Shown here one piece after another: positions 8,750-18,491 of a stretch of DNA of 64,000 nt. This DNA is from Luteimonas sp. MC1572 (GTDB taxonomy: Bacteria > Pseudomonadota > Gammaproteobacteria > Xanthomonadales > Xanthomonadaceae). The stretch's first letter is position 1, and every line of letters begins with the position of its first letter. The DNA is taken from assembly GCF_016615815.1 (NCBI RefSeq), contig NZ_CP067112.1, positions 744,001 to 808,000 of the forward strand, written 5' to 3'. The position numbers and the translations under genes are program-made. Under the pieces are notes generated by a model. It made no database searches, was not told the DNA's origin, and saw only the letters and a list, made by a program, of their open reading frames with translations.

Positions 8750-10009
8750 ATGGCGATGGACCCCTCTGCACCGGCGACGGCATTGATCAGCAACGACATC
8801 GTGCTGTTCGGACTGATCGCGGCAACCCTGGGCGCGGTGTTCTGGACCGCGTCGCGGGAAAGCGGACCCTGGAAGAAGTTCTACACCTACGTGCCGGCGC
8901 TGCTGCTGTGCTACTTCATCCCCGGCATCTACAACAGCGTGGGGCTGATCGACGGTGCCAACAGCAGCCTCTACAACCCGGTGGCGAGCCGCGTGCTGCT
9001 GCCGGCGGCGCTGGTGCTGCTGACCCTGACCATCGACCTGAAGGGCGTGCTGCGCCTGGGGCCGAAGCTGCTGGCGATGTACGCGGCGGCATCCGTCAGC
9101 GTCATGCTCGGTGCGTTCGCCGCATTCTGGTTGATGGGCGTGCTGCATCCGGAAACCGTCGCCGGCGACACCTGGGGCGGCATGGCCGCGCTCGCCGGCA
9201 GCTGGATCGGCGGCGGCGCGAACATGATGGCGATGAAGGAGGTGTTCGCGGTCGACGAGACCACGTTCGGCCAGTTCGTGGTCATCGACGTCGGCGTCGG
9301 CTACGTGTGGATGGCGGTGCTGATCTTCCTCGCCGGTCGCGCCAATGCAATCGACGCGCGCAGCGGTGCCGACACGGCTGCGATCGAGTCGCTCAAGACG
9401 CGGCTGGAGGACTACCAGAAGGAGCATGAGCGCGTCGCCAGCCTCTCCGACCTGATGATCATCGTCGGCGTCGCGTTCGGCGCGGTCGGCCTGTCGCATG
9501 CGATCGCGGGGCCCGCGTCGGCGTGGTTCGGCGCCAACGTGTCGTGGGCGCGCACGGCCAGCCTGCATGAGCCGTTCGTGTGGGTGGTGGTGCTGTCGAC
9601 GTTCATCGGCCTGGGCCTGAGCTTCACCCGCGCGCGCACGCTGGACGGCGCGGGGGCTTCGAAGATCGGCACGCTGTTCCTGTACTACCTGATCGCCTGC
9701 ATCGGCATGCAGATGGACATCCTCGCGCTCGCCGACCGGCCGTGGCTGTTCGCGCTCGGGCTGATCTGGATCCTGGTGCACATCGCGCTGCTGTGGGGGC
9801 TGGCGAAGCTGCTGCGGGTGCCGTTCTTCTACTTCGCGATGGGCTCGCAGAGCAACATCGGCGGCCCGGCTTCGGCGCCGGTGGTCGCCTCGGTGTTCCA
9901 TCCCTCGCTGGCCCCGGTCGGTGCGCTGCTGGGTGCGCTGGGCTATGCGACGGGAACCGTGCTGGCCTACATCGTCGGCATCACCCTGCGGGCGATGGCG
10001 GGCGCATGA
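8750..10009 (+). CDS. DUF819 family membrane protein (putative transporter)
   Basis: A 419-residue polytopic inner-membrane protein with about 10-12 hydrophobic segments. The layout fits the DUF819/YjcL family: FGLIAATLGAVFW at the start, an inner block GGMAALAGSWIGGGANMMAMKE, and SQSNIGGPASAPVVA near the C-terminus. The glycine-rich repeated halves resemble secondary transporters. A ~60-residue hydrophilic loop (about residues 200-235) separates the halves. The substrate is unknown. Its stop overlaps the next ATG (ATGA at 10006-10009), so it is translationally coupled to the glycosyltransferase, which suggests cotranscription but not necessarily shared function. Confidence 0.82.
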   Translation: MAMDPSAPATALISNDIVLFGLIAATLGAVFWTASRESGPWKKFYTYVPALLLCYFIPGIYNSVGLIDGANSSLYNPVASRVLLPAALVLLTLTIDLKGVLRLGPKLLAMYAAASVSVMLGAFAAFWLMGVLHPETVAGDTWGGMAALAGSWIGGGANMMAMKEVFAVDETTFGQFVVIDVGVGYVWMAVLIFLAGRANAIDARSGADTAAIESLKTRLEDYQKEHERVASLSDLMIIVGVAFGAVGLSHAIAGPASAWFGANVSWARTASLHEPFVWVVVLSTFIGLGLSFTRARTLDGAGASKIGTLFLYYLIACIGMQMDILALADRPWLFALGLIWILVHIALLWGLAKLLRVPFFYFAMGSQSNIGGPASAPVVASVFHPSLAPVGALLGALGYATGTVLAYIVGITLRAMAGA

Positions 10010-11208
10010 ACCACGGGCCGCTGCCGGACGTGGACGGCAGTTCGGCGGCCGCGGCGTCGCTGGAGCTCACCATCCTCATGCCCTGCCTCGACGAGGCGGA
10101 GACGCTCGCGGCGTGCATCCGCATGGCACGCGCGTACCTGTCCGGATCCGGCGTTCGCGGCGAGGTGCTGGTGGCGGACAACGGCAGCACCGACGGCTCG
10201 CAGCGGATCGCCGAGCGCGAAGGCGCGCGCGTGGTCGATGTGGCGCAGCGCGGCTATGGCGCGGCGCTTGCGGCCGGGATTGGCGCGGCGCGCGGGCGCT
10301 ACGTGGTGATGGGCGATGCCGACGCGTCGTACGATTTCTCGCGCCTGGATGCGTTCCTCGATGCGCTCCGCGCGGGCAGCGACCTGGTGATCGGCAATCG
10401 TTTCCGCGGCGGCATCGCGCCCGGTGCGATGCCGTTCCTGCACCGCTACCTGGGCAATCCCGTGCTCAGTTTCCTGGGAAGGCTGTTCTACGGCGTGCAG
10501 GTGCGCGACTTCCACTGCGGGCTGCGCGGCTTCAACCGCGACCGCATCGCCGCGCTCGGGCTGGTGGCGCCGGGGATGGAATTCGCGAGCGAGATGGTCG
10601 TCAAGGCATCGCTCGCCGGGTGTCGCATCAGCGAGGTGCCGACCACGCTGCGGCCCGACGGGCGTTCGCGGCCACCGCACCTGCGGACCTGGCGCGACGG
10701 CTGGCGGCACCTGCGCTTCCTGCTGGTGCACAGCCCGCGCTGGCTGTTCCTGCTGCCGGGTTCCGTGCTGGTGGCGGTGGGAGGCGCGGCAATGGCCGTC
10801 ATCGGCGTGCGCAGCGTGAGCATCGGCGCCTTGAACCTGGACGTGCACACCCTGTCCTACGCGGGCGCTGCCATCGTGCTCGGCGTGCAGATGCTGCTGT
10901 TTGCCGTGCTGACCACGTCCATGGGCATCCGCCACGGCTGGTTGCCGGCCGATGGCCGGGGCAGGGGGCTGCTGTCGGCGTTCACGCTCGAGCGCTGCCT
11001 GGTCGCCGCGGCGCTGATGTTCCTCGCCGGGATCGCGATGTCGCTCCATGCCGTCTACCTGTGGGCGGCGCGCGACTTCGGCGTGCTCGACCCGAGTGCC
11101 ACCATGCGCTGGGTGATCCCCTCGGTCACGCTGATGGGCGTGGGCGGCCAGGTCGGCCTGGCGGCGTTTTTCCTGGAGGCGCTGCGCCTGCCGGACGCGC
11201 CCAGGTGA
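10006..11208 (+). CDS. Family 2 glycosyltransferase with C-terminal membrane segments
   Basis: A 400-residue protein; the start at 10006 overlaps the upstream stop by four bases. Residues ~20-230 are a GT-A fold like DPM1/ArnC: LTILMPCLDE, the nucleotide-binding DNGSTDGS (Asp58) and a metal-binding DAD (Asp104, Asp106). The FHCGLRGFNRDRI block matches dolichol/polyprenyl-phosphate sugar transferases. Four hydrophobic helices follow (about residues 245-395), as in membrane-anchored members. Likely role: transfer of a sugar from a nucleotide donor to undecaprenyl phosphate on the cytoplasmic face, providing a donor for a GT-C enzyme such as the third gene of this operon. Confidence 0.85.
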   Translation: MNHGPLPDVDGSSAAAASLELTILMPCLDEAETLAACIRMARAYLSGSGVRGEVLVADNGSTDGSQRIAEREGARVVDVAQRGYGAALAAGIGAARGRYVVMGDADASYDFSRLDAFLDALRAGSDLVIGNRFRGGIAPGAMPFLHRYLGNPVLSFLGRLFYGVQVRDFHCGLRGFNRDRIAALGLVAPGMEFASEMVVKASLAGCRISEVPTTLRPDGRSRPPHLRTWRDGWRHLRFLLVHSPRWLFLLPGSVLVAVGGAAMAVIGVRSVSIGALNLDVHTLSYAGAAIVLGVQMLLFAVLTTSMGIRHGWLPADGRGRGLLSAFTLERCLVAAALMFLAGIAMSLHAVYLWAARDFGVLDPSATMRWVIPSVTLMGVGGQVGLAAFFLEALRLPDAPR

Positions 11209-11939
11209 GCCGCGAGCGGCGCATCGGCGCGCAGTACAACGCGGCGCGCGGTGGCGGGCTCACCGATCGCGTGTCCACCCACATGCGGCGCAAGATGTAC
11301 GCGCGTTTCATGGCCGCCGGCGTGGCGGACGATGACCGCATCCTCGACGTCGGCGTGACCAGCGACCGCGCACAGCTGGCGTCCAACTACCTGGAGGCGT
11401 GGCACCCGCGCAAGGACCTGATCACGGCGTGCGGGATCGACGACGCATCGTTCCTGGAAGATGTGTACCCGGGCATGACGTTCGTACGCGGCGACGGCAA
11501 GGACCTGCCGTTCCCCGATGCGAGCTTCGACTGGGTGCATTCGAGCGCGGTCCTGGAGCACGTCGGGTCGGCGCAGGAGCAGGCACGGTTCGTCGCCGAA
11601 CTGCACCGCGTCTCCAGGAAAGGAGTCTTCCTCACCACGCCCAACCGCTGGTTCCCCGTCGAGTTCCACACCGTGCTGCCGGTCGTGCACTGGCTGCCGA
11701 AGCCGTGGTTCCGCGCGCTGCTGCGGCGCCTCGGGCATCGCGAGCTGTCGCGCGAGGAGAACCTCAACCTGCTCGGCCGGCGTGAACTCGACGACGCCTG
11801 CGCGCAGGCGCGGCTGCCGGAGTGGCGGATCGACAGCGTGGCGCTCCTCGGATGGCCCAGCAACCTGCTGCTGGTCGCGCGACGGCCGCAGGCGACGCTG
11901 ATGGCTGCGCCGCGCGGAGACGCCGCGCATGCCGGCTAG
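11205..11939 (+). CDS. Class I SAM-dependent methyltransferase (Methyltransf_11 type)
   Basis: A 244-residue soluble protein with a GTG start at 11205 overlapping the glycosyltransferase stop (GTGA). It has motif I ILDVGVTSD (about residues 45-53; looser than the usual DxGxGxG), an acidic ACGIDD at strand beta-2, DLPFPDASFDWVHSSAVLEHV (motifs II and post-II) and KGVFLTTPNRW (motif III). These are typical of small-molecule or glycan methyltransferases. Its position between two glycosyltransferase-like genes suggests methylation of a sugar or lipid-linked intermediate. The substrate is unknown. The 3' end overlaps the next gene by 11 bases. Confidence 0.78.
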   Translation: MSRERRIGAQYNAARGGGLTDRVSTHMRRKMYARFMAAGVADDDRILDVGVTSDRAQLASNYLEAWHPRKDLITACGIDDASFLEDVYPGMTFVRGDGKDLPFPDASFDWVHSSAVLEHVGSAQEQARFVAELHRVSRKGVFLTTPNRWFPVEFHTVLPVVHWLPKPWFRALLRRLGHRELSREENLNLLGRRELDDACAQARLPEWRIDSVALLGWPSNLLLVARRPQATLMAAPRGDAAHAG

Positions 11940-13893
11940 GCCTGGCATCGACGCCTGGCAAGCGCGAGGCATCGCGGTCGCCCTCGCGCTGTCGTCGCTC
12001 CTGTTCATTGCCCTGGTCCACCACCTGCCGGTCTCGATCCTGGCTGGTGCCAGCTATGACGATGCGTGGTTCTGGCAGCGCGCGGAAGGCATCGCGGCCG
12101 GGCGGTGGCTCGGCGCATTCGACCACATGACCCTGATCAAGGGCTCCGGCTATCCGCTGTTCCTTGCCGCCAGCCACGTCCTCGGCCTGCCGGCGACGAC
12201 GATGCAGGCCGTGCTCTACGCCCTGGCCTGCCTGCTGCTGGGTGGAGCCGTGTACCGCATGAGCGGGCGACCGCTGCTGGCGATGCTGCTGGTGATCGCC
12301 CTGCAGTGGCATCCGGCGGCGCTGGGCTGGAACCGGGTGATCCGCGACAACATCGGCGGCGCGCAGATCCTGATCGCGCTCGCCTGCCTGCTGTACTTCC
12401 TGTACGCCCCGCGCGCCGGCAAGCGCGGATGGCGATGGGCGTTGCTTGCCGGGTTCGCGTTCGCATGGCTGTGGTCCACGCGCGAGGACGGGATCTGGGT
12501 GCTGCCGGGCGTCGCCCTGCTGCTGCTCGCGCATGCCGCGGCCGCCTGGCGCGAGCGGGCCGGCCGCCGGCGCCTCGGCGTGGGGCTGGCGCTCATGGCG
12601 CTGGCCTTCGCTGCCTGGCTGTCGCTGGTGGCCGGCGCCAACCTGGTCCAGTACGGCGTGTTCACAACGGTCGACACCCGGGCGACGTCGTACCGCGACG
12701 CGCTGTCGACGCTGCAGCGGGTGAGGGTCGGGCCCCCGGTCGCCCAGGTACCCGTGCCGGAACGCGTGAGGGAAGCGGTCTACGTCGCCAGTCCGGCGTT
12801 TGCCCGCCTGCGGCCCTATCTCGAAGACCCCGCGCAGCGCGGTGGCGACGCCTGCCGGCTTCCTCCGCATGCGTGCAGCGATTACAGCGGCGGCTGGTTC
12901 CTCTGGGCACTCCGCGCGGCTGCCGCGTCGATCGGCGAGTACCGTTCCGCGCCCGCCGCCGACGCCTATTTCCGGCAGGTCGCAGATGAAGTGGACGCGG
13001 CCTGCGACGACGGGCGGCTTGCGTGCACGAGCCGGCTCGCCGCCAGCATCCCGCCCGTGGACCAGGCGCAGTGGAGCACCCTGCCGGCCCGCGTCGCCAA
13101 GGCCACCACGCTGCTCACCTGGCAGGGGATCGGTGGCGGGCAGCCGCCAAGCGACACGGCGACCAGCGGAGTGCGCGCGATGTGGCGCTTTGTCGGAAGT
13201 CCGCCGGTGCGCGACCCGGCCGCCGCGCTGGGCGTGCAGGTGGTCGGCTGGTTCCACGACACCCGGCCGGGCTGGCTGGCGGTGCGCTGCGCCGGTGCGG
13301 ACGGGCGCGTCGAGGTCACGCGCCAGCCGAGCCCGGACATCGCCCTGCATTTCGGCGATCCAGCTGCGGGCATGAACCGCTTCAATGTCGTGCTCCCGAC
13401 CCTCGAGGGCTGCGCGTTCGAATCCACCACGGGTGGGGCTTCCGTCCCGCTCATGGCACTCGCCGCGCCGCCGAGGGCCGTGAACCTGGGTTCCGGCACG
13501 CTGAACATCGACACCGTGTTCGAGGGCATCCCACGCGCCGCGCGCGAGGATGCCTGGCCGCGCGCCGCCCGGCATGTCGTCTGGCGCGTGCACGAGTATG
13601 TCCTGCCGTGGCTGGCCATCGCCGGCCTGCTGGCATTCCTGTGGGCAACGTCGAGTGCGGTGCGCAGCAGGCGGGTGGCGCCTCTGTATCTGCTGGCGGC
13701 GGTCGCCTGGTGCCTGGTGGCCGCACGGGTGGGGCTGTTGGCGCTGGTGGACATGTCGGCCTTCGCCGCGATCCGCGTCGATTACCTGCAGCCGGCGTTC
13801 CCGCTGGCAGTGCTGGCGGCCATTGCCTCGCTTGCATCGCTGGGCGGGAACGGGCCCGCTCAGCAGCAGCGGAACCCGCCGCGCCCGCCATAG
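11929..13893 (+). CDS. Polytopic membrane protein, GT-C glycosyltransferase-like
   Basis: A 654-residue membrane protein, start at 11929 inside the end of the methyltransferase gene. An acidic [13 protein letters not shown] motif (Asp44, Asp45) lies in the first extracytoplasmic loop, where GT-C enzymes such as PMT and ArnT have their catalytic DD/DE pair. About nine hydrophobic helices follow (residues ~15-235), then a large periplasmic domain (~240-555), and three helices at the C-terminus. This suggests a lipid-linked sugar transferase using the product of the GT2 gene upstream. No specific family is recognised beyond that. Its last 34 bases overlap the convergent ybdD. Confidence 0.6.
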   Translation: MPARPGIDAWQARGIAVALALSSLLFIALVHHLPVSILAGASYDDAWFWQRAEGIAAGRWLGAFDHMTLIKGSGYPLFLAASHVLGLPATTMQAVLYALACLLLGGAVYRMSGRPLLAMLLVIALQWHPAALGWNRVIRDNIGGAQILIALACLLYFLYAPRAGKRGWRWALLAGFAFAWLWSTREDGIWVLPGVALLLLAHAAAAWRERAGRRRLGVGLALMALAFAAWLSLVAGANLVQYGVFTTVDTRATSYRDALSTLQRVRVGPPVAQVPVPERVREAVYVASPAFARLRPYLEDPAQRGGDACRLPPHACSDYSGGWFLWALRAAAASIGEYRSAPAADAYFRQVADEVDAACDDGRLACTSRLAASIPPVDQAQWSTLPARVAKATTLLTWQGIGGGQPPSDTATSGVRAMWRFVGSPPVRDPAAALGVQVVGWFHDTRPGWLAVRCAGADGRVEVTRQPSPDIALHFGDPAAGMNRFNVVLPTLEGCAFESTTGGASVPLMALAAPPRAVNLGSGTLNIDTVFEGIPRAAREDAWPRAARHVVWRVHEYVLPWLAIAGLLAFLWATSSAVRSRRVAPLYLLAAVAWCLVAARVGLLALVDMSAFAAIRVDYLQPAFPLAVLAAIASLASLGGNGPAQQQRNPPRPP

Positions 13894-14084
13894 CGCGCAT
13901 CCTGGCGCTCTCGGAAGAACGTCGGATAGTCCATGACGTCGCGGTCCGGGTGCGTCTCCAGCATGTGGCGCACGTAGTTGTCGTAGTCCGGGATGCCGCA
14001 GCAGAGGCGCGCGGTCTGCACCAGCCTGCGCCACACACGCCGGTGCGTGGCGTAGTACTCGAGCGGGACCAGTGCGCCGGCCAT
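13860..14084 (-). CDS. ybdD: YbdD/YjiX family small protein
   Basis: A 74-residue cytoplasmic protein with the family core [22 protein letters not shown] and [16 protein letters not shown]; the E. coli counterparts, YbdD beside cstA and YjiX beside btsT, are of similar size (~65-67 residues). Its ATG shares one base with the cstA stop (TGATG at 14086-14082), so it is translationally coupled. The role is unknown, but fixed linkage to CstA-type transporters points to modulation of uptake. The 3' end overlaps the convergent membrane-protein gene by 34 bases, coding on both strands. Confidence 0.85.
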   Translation of the reverse strand: MAGALVPLEYYATHRRVWRRLVQTARLCCGIPDYDNYVRHMLETHPDRDVMDYPTFFRERQDARYGGRGGFRCC

Positions 14085-16159
14085 CAGAGCCACATCTTCT
14101 GCTGTTCGGGCGTCAGCGCGACATACGGCGTCTCGCGATCGGTGCGCACGTCGCTGCGTCGCGCCTTGCGGACCGCGCCGATCGAGTACACCAGGACCGC
14201 CACGACCACCAGCATGAACAGCACGGTGAGCCCGGCGTTGACGTAGTTGTTGATCATGATCTGCTGCATCCCGCCGAAGTCCTTGGACGGCGCGATCAGC
14301 TCGCCCGCCGCCAGCGCATCGCGGTACTTGTTGGCCTGGGCCATGAAGCCGACTGCAGGGGTGGGGTCGAAGATCTTGATCCAGCCGGCGGTCAGCGTGC
14401 ACAGCAGCAGCCACACGGTCGGCACGATCGACACCCACGCATAGCGGTCCTTCTTCATCTTGAACAGCACCACCGTGCACAGCATCAGCGCGATGCCGGC
14501 GAGCATCTGGTTGGCGATGCCGAAGAGCGGCCACAGCATGTTGATGCCGCCCAGCGGATCGTTCACGCCCTGGTAGAGGAAGTAGCCCCACAGCGCGACG
14601 CAGCCGGCGGTGGCGATGAGGTTCGGCCCCCACGATTCGGTCTTGCGCATCACCGGCACGAAGTTGCCCAGCAGGTCCTGCAGCATGAAGCGCCCGGCGC
14701 GCGTGCCGGCATCGACCGCGGTGAGGATGAAGAGCGCTTCGAACAGGATGGCGAAGTGGTACCAGAACGCCATCATGCCTTCGCCCGGGATCACCGCATG
14801 GAAGATCTGCGCGATGCCCACCGCCAGCGTCGGCGCACCGCCGGCGCGCGACAGGATCGAGTTCTCGCCGATGTCGGCGGCGGTCGCGACCAGTACGTCG
14901 GGCGTGACCACGAAGCCCCAGCTGGACACCATCTCCGCCACCGCCACCGGGTCCGTGCCGATGATCGCGGCCGGGCTGTTCATGGCGAAGTACACGCCGG
15001 GATCGATCACCGATGCCGCCACCATCGCCATGATCGCCACGAACGATTCCATCAGCATGCCGCCGTAGCCGATGTAGCGTGCGTGACCCTCGTTGGCGAG
15101 CAGCTTGGGCGTGGTGCCCGAGGCGATGAGAGCGTGGAAGCCCGACACCGCGCCGCAGGCGATGGTGATGAACAGGAACGGGAACATGCTGCCCTTCCAC
15201 ACCGGGCCGGTGCCGTCGGTGAACTGGGTCAGCGCCGGCATGCGCAGCTCCGGCATGACGATGAAGATGCCGATCGCCAAACCAAGGATCGTGCCGATCT
15301 TGAGGAACGTCGACAGGTAGTCGCGCGGCGCCAGCAGCAGCCACACCGGCAGCACAGCGGCCACGAAGCCGTAGCCGATCAGCATCCAGGTGATCTGCGT
15401 GCCGGTGAAGGTGAACGCGGGGCCCCATGTGGGGTGCGCGCCGACCTTGCCGCCCATCCAGATCGCGCCGACCAGCAGGATGATGCCCACCACCGAGATC
15501 TCGCCGATCTTTCCCGGGCGCACGTAGCGCATGTAGACGCCCATCATGATCGCGATCGGGATGGTGGCGATGACGGTGAACATGCCCCATGGGCTGCCTT
15601 CCAGCGCCTTCACCACGATCATCGCCAGCACCGCGAGGATGATGATCATGATCAGGAACGCACCGAACAGCGCGATGGTGCCCGGCACCTGGCCCATCTC
15701 CTCGCGCACCAGGTCGCCGAGCGAACGCGCGTCGCGGCGGCTGGATACCACCAGCACCATGAAGTCCTGCACCGCGCCGGCCAGCACCACGCCGGCGATC
15801 AGCCAGAGCGTGCCGGGCAGGTAGCCCATCTGCGCCGCCAGCACCGGCCCGACCAGCGGGCCCGCGCCTGCGATCGCGGCGAAGTGGTGACCGAACAGCA
15901 CGTGTTTGTTGGTCGGGACGAAGTCGAGGCCGTCGTTGCGGCGGATCGCAGGCGTCGCGCGCGTCGGGTCCAGTCCCAGCACCTTGTCGGCGATGTACAG
16001 CCCGTAGAAGCGGTAGGCAACCAGATAGATCGACACCGCCGCGACCACGATCCACAGCGCGTTGATCGGTTCGCCGCGGCGCAGGGCCACGGTGCCAAGG
16101 CAGAACGCGCCAAGCAGGGCGAGCGCCGCCCATGCCACCTTCCCGAGTCCACCTTTCAT
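14084..16159 (-). CDS. cstA: Carbon starvation protein A (CstA/BtsT family transporter)
   Basis: A 691-residue inner-membrane protein with about 16-18 helices. Diagnostic segments are [32 protein letters not shown] (residues ~84-115), [39 protein letters not shown] and [19 protein letters not shown]. Family members take up peptides (CstA) or pyruvate (BtsT) by proton symport, usually when carbon is scarce. It is followed at once by ybdD. It starts 123 bases downstream of corA on the same strand, with a possible promoter of its own in that gap. Confidence 0.95.
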   Translation of the reverse strand: MKGGLGKVAWAALALLGAFCLGTVALRRGEPINALWIVVAAVSIYLVAYRFYGLYIADKVLGLDPTRATPAIRRNDGLDFVPTNKHVLFGHHFAAIAGAGPLVGPVLAAQMGYLPGTLWLIAGVVLAGAVQDFMVLVVSSRRDARSLGDLVREEMGQVPGTIALFGAFLIMIIILAVLAMIVVKALEGSPWGMFTVIATIPIAIMMGVYMRYVRPGKIGEISVVGIILLVGAIWMGGKVGAHPTWGPAFTFTGTQITWMLIGYGFVAAVLPVWLLLAPRDYLSTFLKIGTILGLAIGIFIVMPELRMPALTQFTDGTGPVWKGSMFPFLFITIACGAVSGFHALIASGTTPKLLANEGHARYIGYGGMLMESFVAIMAMVAASVIDPGVYFAMNSPAAIIGTDPVAVAEMVSSWGFVVTPDVLVATAADIGENSILSRAGGAPTLAVGIAQIFHAVIPGEGMMAFWYHFAILFEALFILTAVDAGTRAGRFMLQDLLGNFVPVMRKTESWGPNLIATAGCVALWGYFLYQGVNDPLGGINMLWPLFGIANQMLAGIALMLCTVVLFKMKKDRYAWVSIVPTVWLLLCTLTAGWIKIFDPTPAVGFMAQANKYRDALAAGELIAPSKDFGGMQQIMINNYVNAGLTVLFMLVVVAVLVYSIGAVRKARRSDVRTDRETPYVALTPEQQKMWL

Positions 16160-16192
16160 GCGATTCCCCGTCTGTGTGCCGGCTCCGCCAAG

Positions 16193-16219
16193 GTTCTACC
16201 CATGGCCCGGCGCGGTCAA
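16193..16219 (-). promoter_or_regulatory. cstA: Possible sigma70-type promoter for cstA-ybdD
   Basis: On the minus strand TTGACC (16219-16214) is followed after 15 bases by TAGAAC (16198-16193), about 34 bases before the cstA ATG at 16159. The spacer is shorter than ideal, so the call is tentative. No CRP-like palindrome was recognised in the 123-base gap. Confidence 0.35.
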
Positions 16220-16282
16220 TCGCAGGTGCTGCAATGCGGGAAAATGCGGTCTAAGACTTTGGTCGCAGGCCGCAGGCCGTAT

Positions 16283-17281
16283 TCAGAGCCAGCGCACCTT
16301 GCGCAGGTACGCGTACAGCGCGGCCACCACCACGACCACCACGCCCACCAGCACCGGATAGCTCCAGCGGCCGGCGAGCTCCGGCATGTGCACGAAGTTC
16401 ATGCCGTACCAGCTGGCGATCAGGGTAGGCGCGGCCAGCAGCGCAGCCCAGCCGGCCAGGCGCTTCACCACCTCGCCCTGGGCAAGCGTCACCAGCGCCT
16501 GGTTGACGCTCAGCGCGGTGCCCAGCATGTCGCGCAGCATGTCGATGCTGTCGTTGATCCGCACCGAATGGTCCAGGACATCGCGCAGGTACAGGCGGAT
16601 CTCGTCGTGCAGCAGCAGGGTGTTGCTGCGCAGCAGCTGCGAAAGCACGTCCTGCATGGGCGTGAGCGCGACGCGCATGTAGGTCAGCTCGCGCTTGAGG
16701 TCGTACAGCCGGCGCACGATGCCGCGGTGGAACGTGTCGCGGAAGATGTCCTGCTCCAGCGCCAGCAGGGTGGCCTTGAACTCGTCCACGATCGGCACGT
16801 AGTCGTCGACGATGGCATCGAGCACCGCGTACAGCGCGAAGCCGGGCCCCAGCGCGAGCAGCCCCGGATTGCGCTCCACGCGCGCCCGGGCCGGGGCATA
16901 GGACACCGATGCGCCATGGCGCACCGTCACCAGGTAGCGCGCGCCCAGGAAGGCGTGGGTTTCGCCATAGCGGATGCGCTCGTCGACCACCTGCGCGGTG
17001 TTGGCGGCCACGAACAGCGAGTCGCCGTAGGCTTCGAGCTTCGGGCGCTGGTGGGCGTGGTGTGCGTCCTCGACCGCAAGCGCGTGCAGGTCGAATTCCT
17101 CCTGCAGCTTGGCCAGCACCGCCTCGTCCGGCTCGAACAACCCCACCCAGACAAAGCTCCCGTCGTCGACGCCGAGGACGTCGCTGATTTCGTCGAGGCT
17201 GATGTTGCGCCGCCGGCCTTCGCGGTCGTAGGCGGCGCAGTTGACGACGCAGGCGGGAAGGGGCGGGGCGGGGGCGGTCAT
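16283..17281 (-). CDS. corA: Magnesium/cobalt transporter CorA
   Basis: A 332-residue protein with the CorA layout: an N-terminal cytoplasmic domain (WVGLFEPDEAVLAKLQEEFDLHALAVEDA), a long helical stalk, and two C-terminal membrane helices. The signature Gly293-Met294-Asn295 ends the first helix and is followed by the periplasmic loop (FVHMPELAGRW) and the second helix. CorA forms a pentameric channel for Mg2+, and Co2+ and Ni2+ in some species. It begins 7 bases after the DUF4105 stop, so it is the last gene of a corC-DUF4105-corA operon. The pairing of CorA with CorC is functionally sensible. Confidence 0.94.
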   Translation of the reverse strand: MTAPAPPLPACVVNCAAYDREGRRRNISLDEISDVLGVDDGSFVWVGLFEPDEAVLAKLQEEFDLHALAVEDAHHAHQRPKLEAYGDSLFVAANTAQVVDERIRYGETHAFLGARYLVTVRHGASVSYAPARARVERNPGLLALGPGFALYAVLDAIVDDYVPIVDEFKATLLALEQDIFRDTFHRGIVRRLYDLKRELTYMRVALTPMQDVLSQLLRSNTLLLHDEIRLYLRDVLDHSVRINDSIDMLRDMLGTALSVNQALVTLAQGEVVKRLAGWAALLAAPTLIASWYGMNFVHMPELAGRWSYPVLVGVVVVVVAALYAYLRKVRWL

Positions 17282-17288
17282 GGCCGCA

Positions 17289-18491
17289 TCATGCGCCTGT
17301 TCGCCGCGGGCGCCAGAGCACCGCGGCCAGCGCCAGCTGCAGCGGCAGCATCAGCGCGATCCAGTGGCCGTTGCGCTGCGACTGCAGCGGCATCCACAGC
17401 AGGAACGGCGACAGCAGTACCAGGACGCCGATGCCCGCAAGCAGCACGCGGAACACCTTGCCGCCGTCACCGCCGCGGGCGATGCGCCAGGCGCCCGGCA
17501 GCAGCAACAGGCAAAGCGGATTGAACAGGATCAGGTTGTGGTTGGCCCACGCAAAGCGGTGCGCCGTGCCCAGCCAGAGGTACAGCATCAGCCCGCCGAG
17601 CAGCGCGCACGCCAGCCACGTCGCGATCGCCGCCCACGCCACGACGCCGGGGCGCCGGCGCTGCGACCAGGCGAGCGCCGCCAGCACCAGCCCGGCGACC
17701 AGCCACGGGATCCACGCCACCCGGCGCGGCTCGGGCTCGGGCGCGATGCGGTGCGGCAGCAGCGCCTCTTCGGACGCCACCAGCGGGCGGCCATCGGCAT
17801 GGCGCATGTCGCGCAGCGCGCTGGCCAGGCGCATCGGCACGAAGGCGTCTTCCCAGAGCGCGTTCGGGCGATCGGACGCCGGCCCGAGGCCGAGGTCGAA
17901 GCCCAGCGCCATCCACGCCGCGGGGCGCGCCAGGCGCACGGCTTCGCTGCGGAAGGTGTTGCCCTGCGAGCGGCCCTGCATCTGCCGGCGCAGCGCGCCG
18001 CCAAGGCTGGCGTCCAGCGCGTCGCGTACCCGCGTCGAGCAGTTGTCGGTGAAGTAGTCGTAGGCGTAGTGCGCGTTCTCGGGGCGCGCGTTGTCGGCGA
18101 GGCGGGCGGCGAGGGCGGTGGCCGCGGTGTTGTCGAGGTCGAGCCACTGGATCGACACGCCGCGTCCGACATCGCGGTAATAGGCGAGGTCGTCGGCGAG
18201 CGGCAGCGCGGCCAGCCGGTAGCGCATGTCGCCGCGCACGAACCGCGCCACGAAGTCCGGCTCGTCGGGGTCGAAGAAGCCGAAGTTGTAGGAGATCGGC
18301 GGCCCGGCTGCCGGGTCGTCGACCACGATCGCGTTGTGGCCGAAACGCTCGAAGAAGACTTCGCCAGGCTGCATGGTGGCCACGCCGATGCGTGGCGCCG
18401 CCACCGCAGTCGCACAGAAGGCACACAACAGCAGGAGCAGGACGAGCGCCAGCGACCAGCGGCGGCCGGGGTGCTGCGGGTTATTCGGCAT
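17289..18491 (-). CDS. DUF4105 (Lnb N-terminal-like) membrane protein
   Basis: A 400-residue protein. It has a signal or anchor helix (residues ~12-31), then a periplasmic DUF4105 domain (~35-205) with the family's FGHNAI (His52) and FTDNCSTRVRDAL (Cys151) blocks, a potential Cys/His catalytic pair, and then about five C-terminal helices (~258-395). The same architecture occurs in Lnb, the lipoprotein N-acyltransferase described in Bacteroides; that link is family knowledge, not shown here. It overlaps corC by 11 bases and precedes corA by 7. In E. coli the gene after corC (ybeX) is lnt, so this protein occupies lnt's place. Protease-like or acyltransferase activity are both possible. Confidence 0.75.
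   Translation of the reverse strand: MPNNPQHPGRRWSLALVLLLLLCAFCATAVAAPRIGVATMQPGEVFFERFGHNAIVVDDPAAGPPISYNFGFFDPDEPDFVARFVRGDMRYRLAALPLADDLAYYRDVGRGVSIQWLDLDNTAATALAARLADNARPENAHYAYDYFTDNCSTRVRDALDASLGGALRRQMQGRSQGNTFRSEAVRLARPAAWMALGFDLGLGPASDRPNALWEDAFVPMRLASALRDMRHADGRPLVASEEALLPHRIAPEPEPRRVAWIPWLVAGLVLAALAWSQRRRPGVVAWAAIATWLACALLGGLMLYLWLGTAHRFAWANHNLILFNPLCLLLLPGAWRIARGGDGGKVFRVLLAGIGVLVLLSPFLLWMPLQSQRNGHWIALMLPLQLALAAVLWRPRRTGA

Noticed and set aside
14072..17524. Plus-strand open frame of 1150 residues across cstA and corA
   Set aside because: A His/Arg/Asp-rich shadow frame. The minus strand carries cstA, ybdD and corA with all family motifs.
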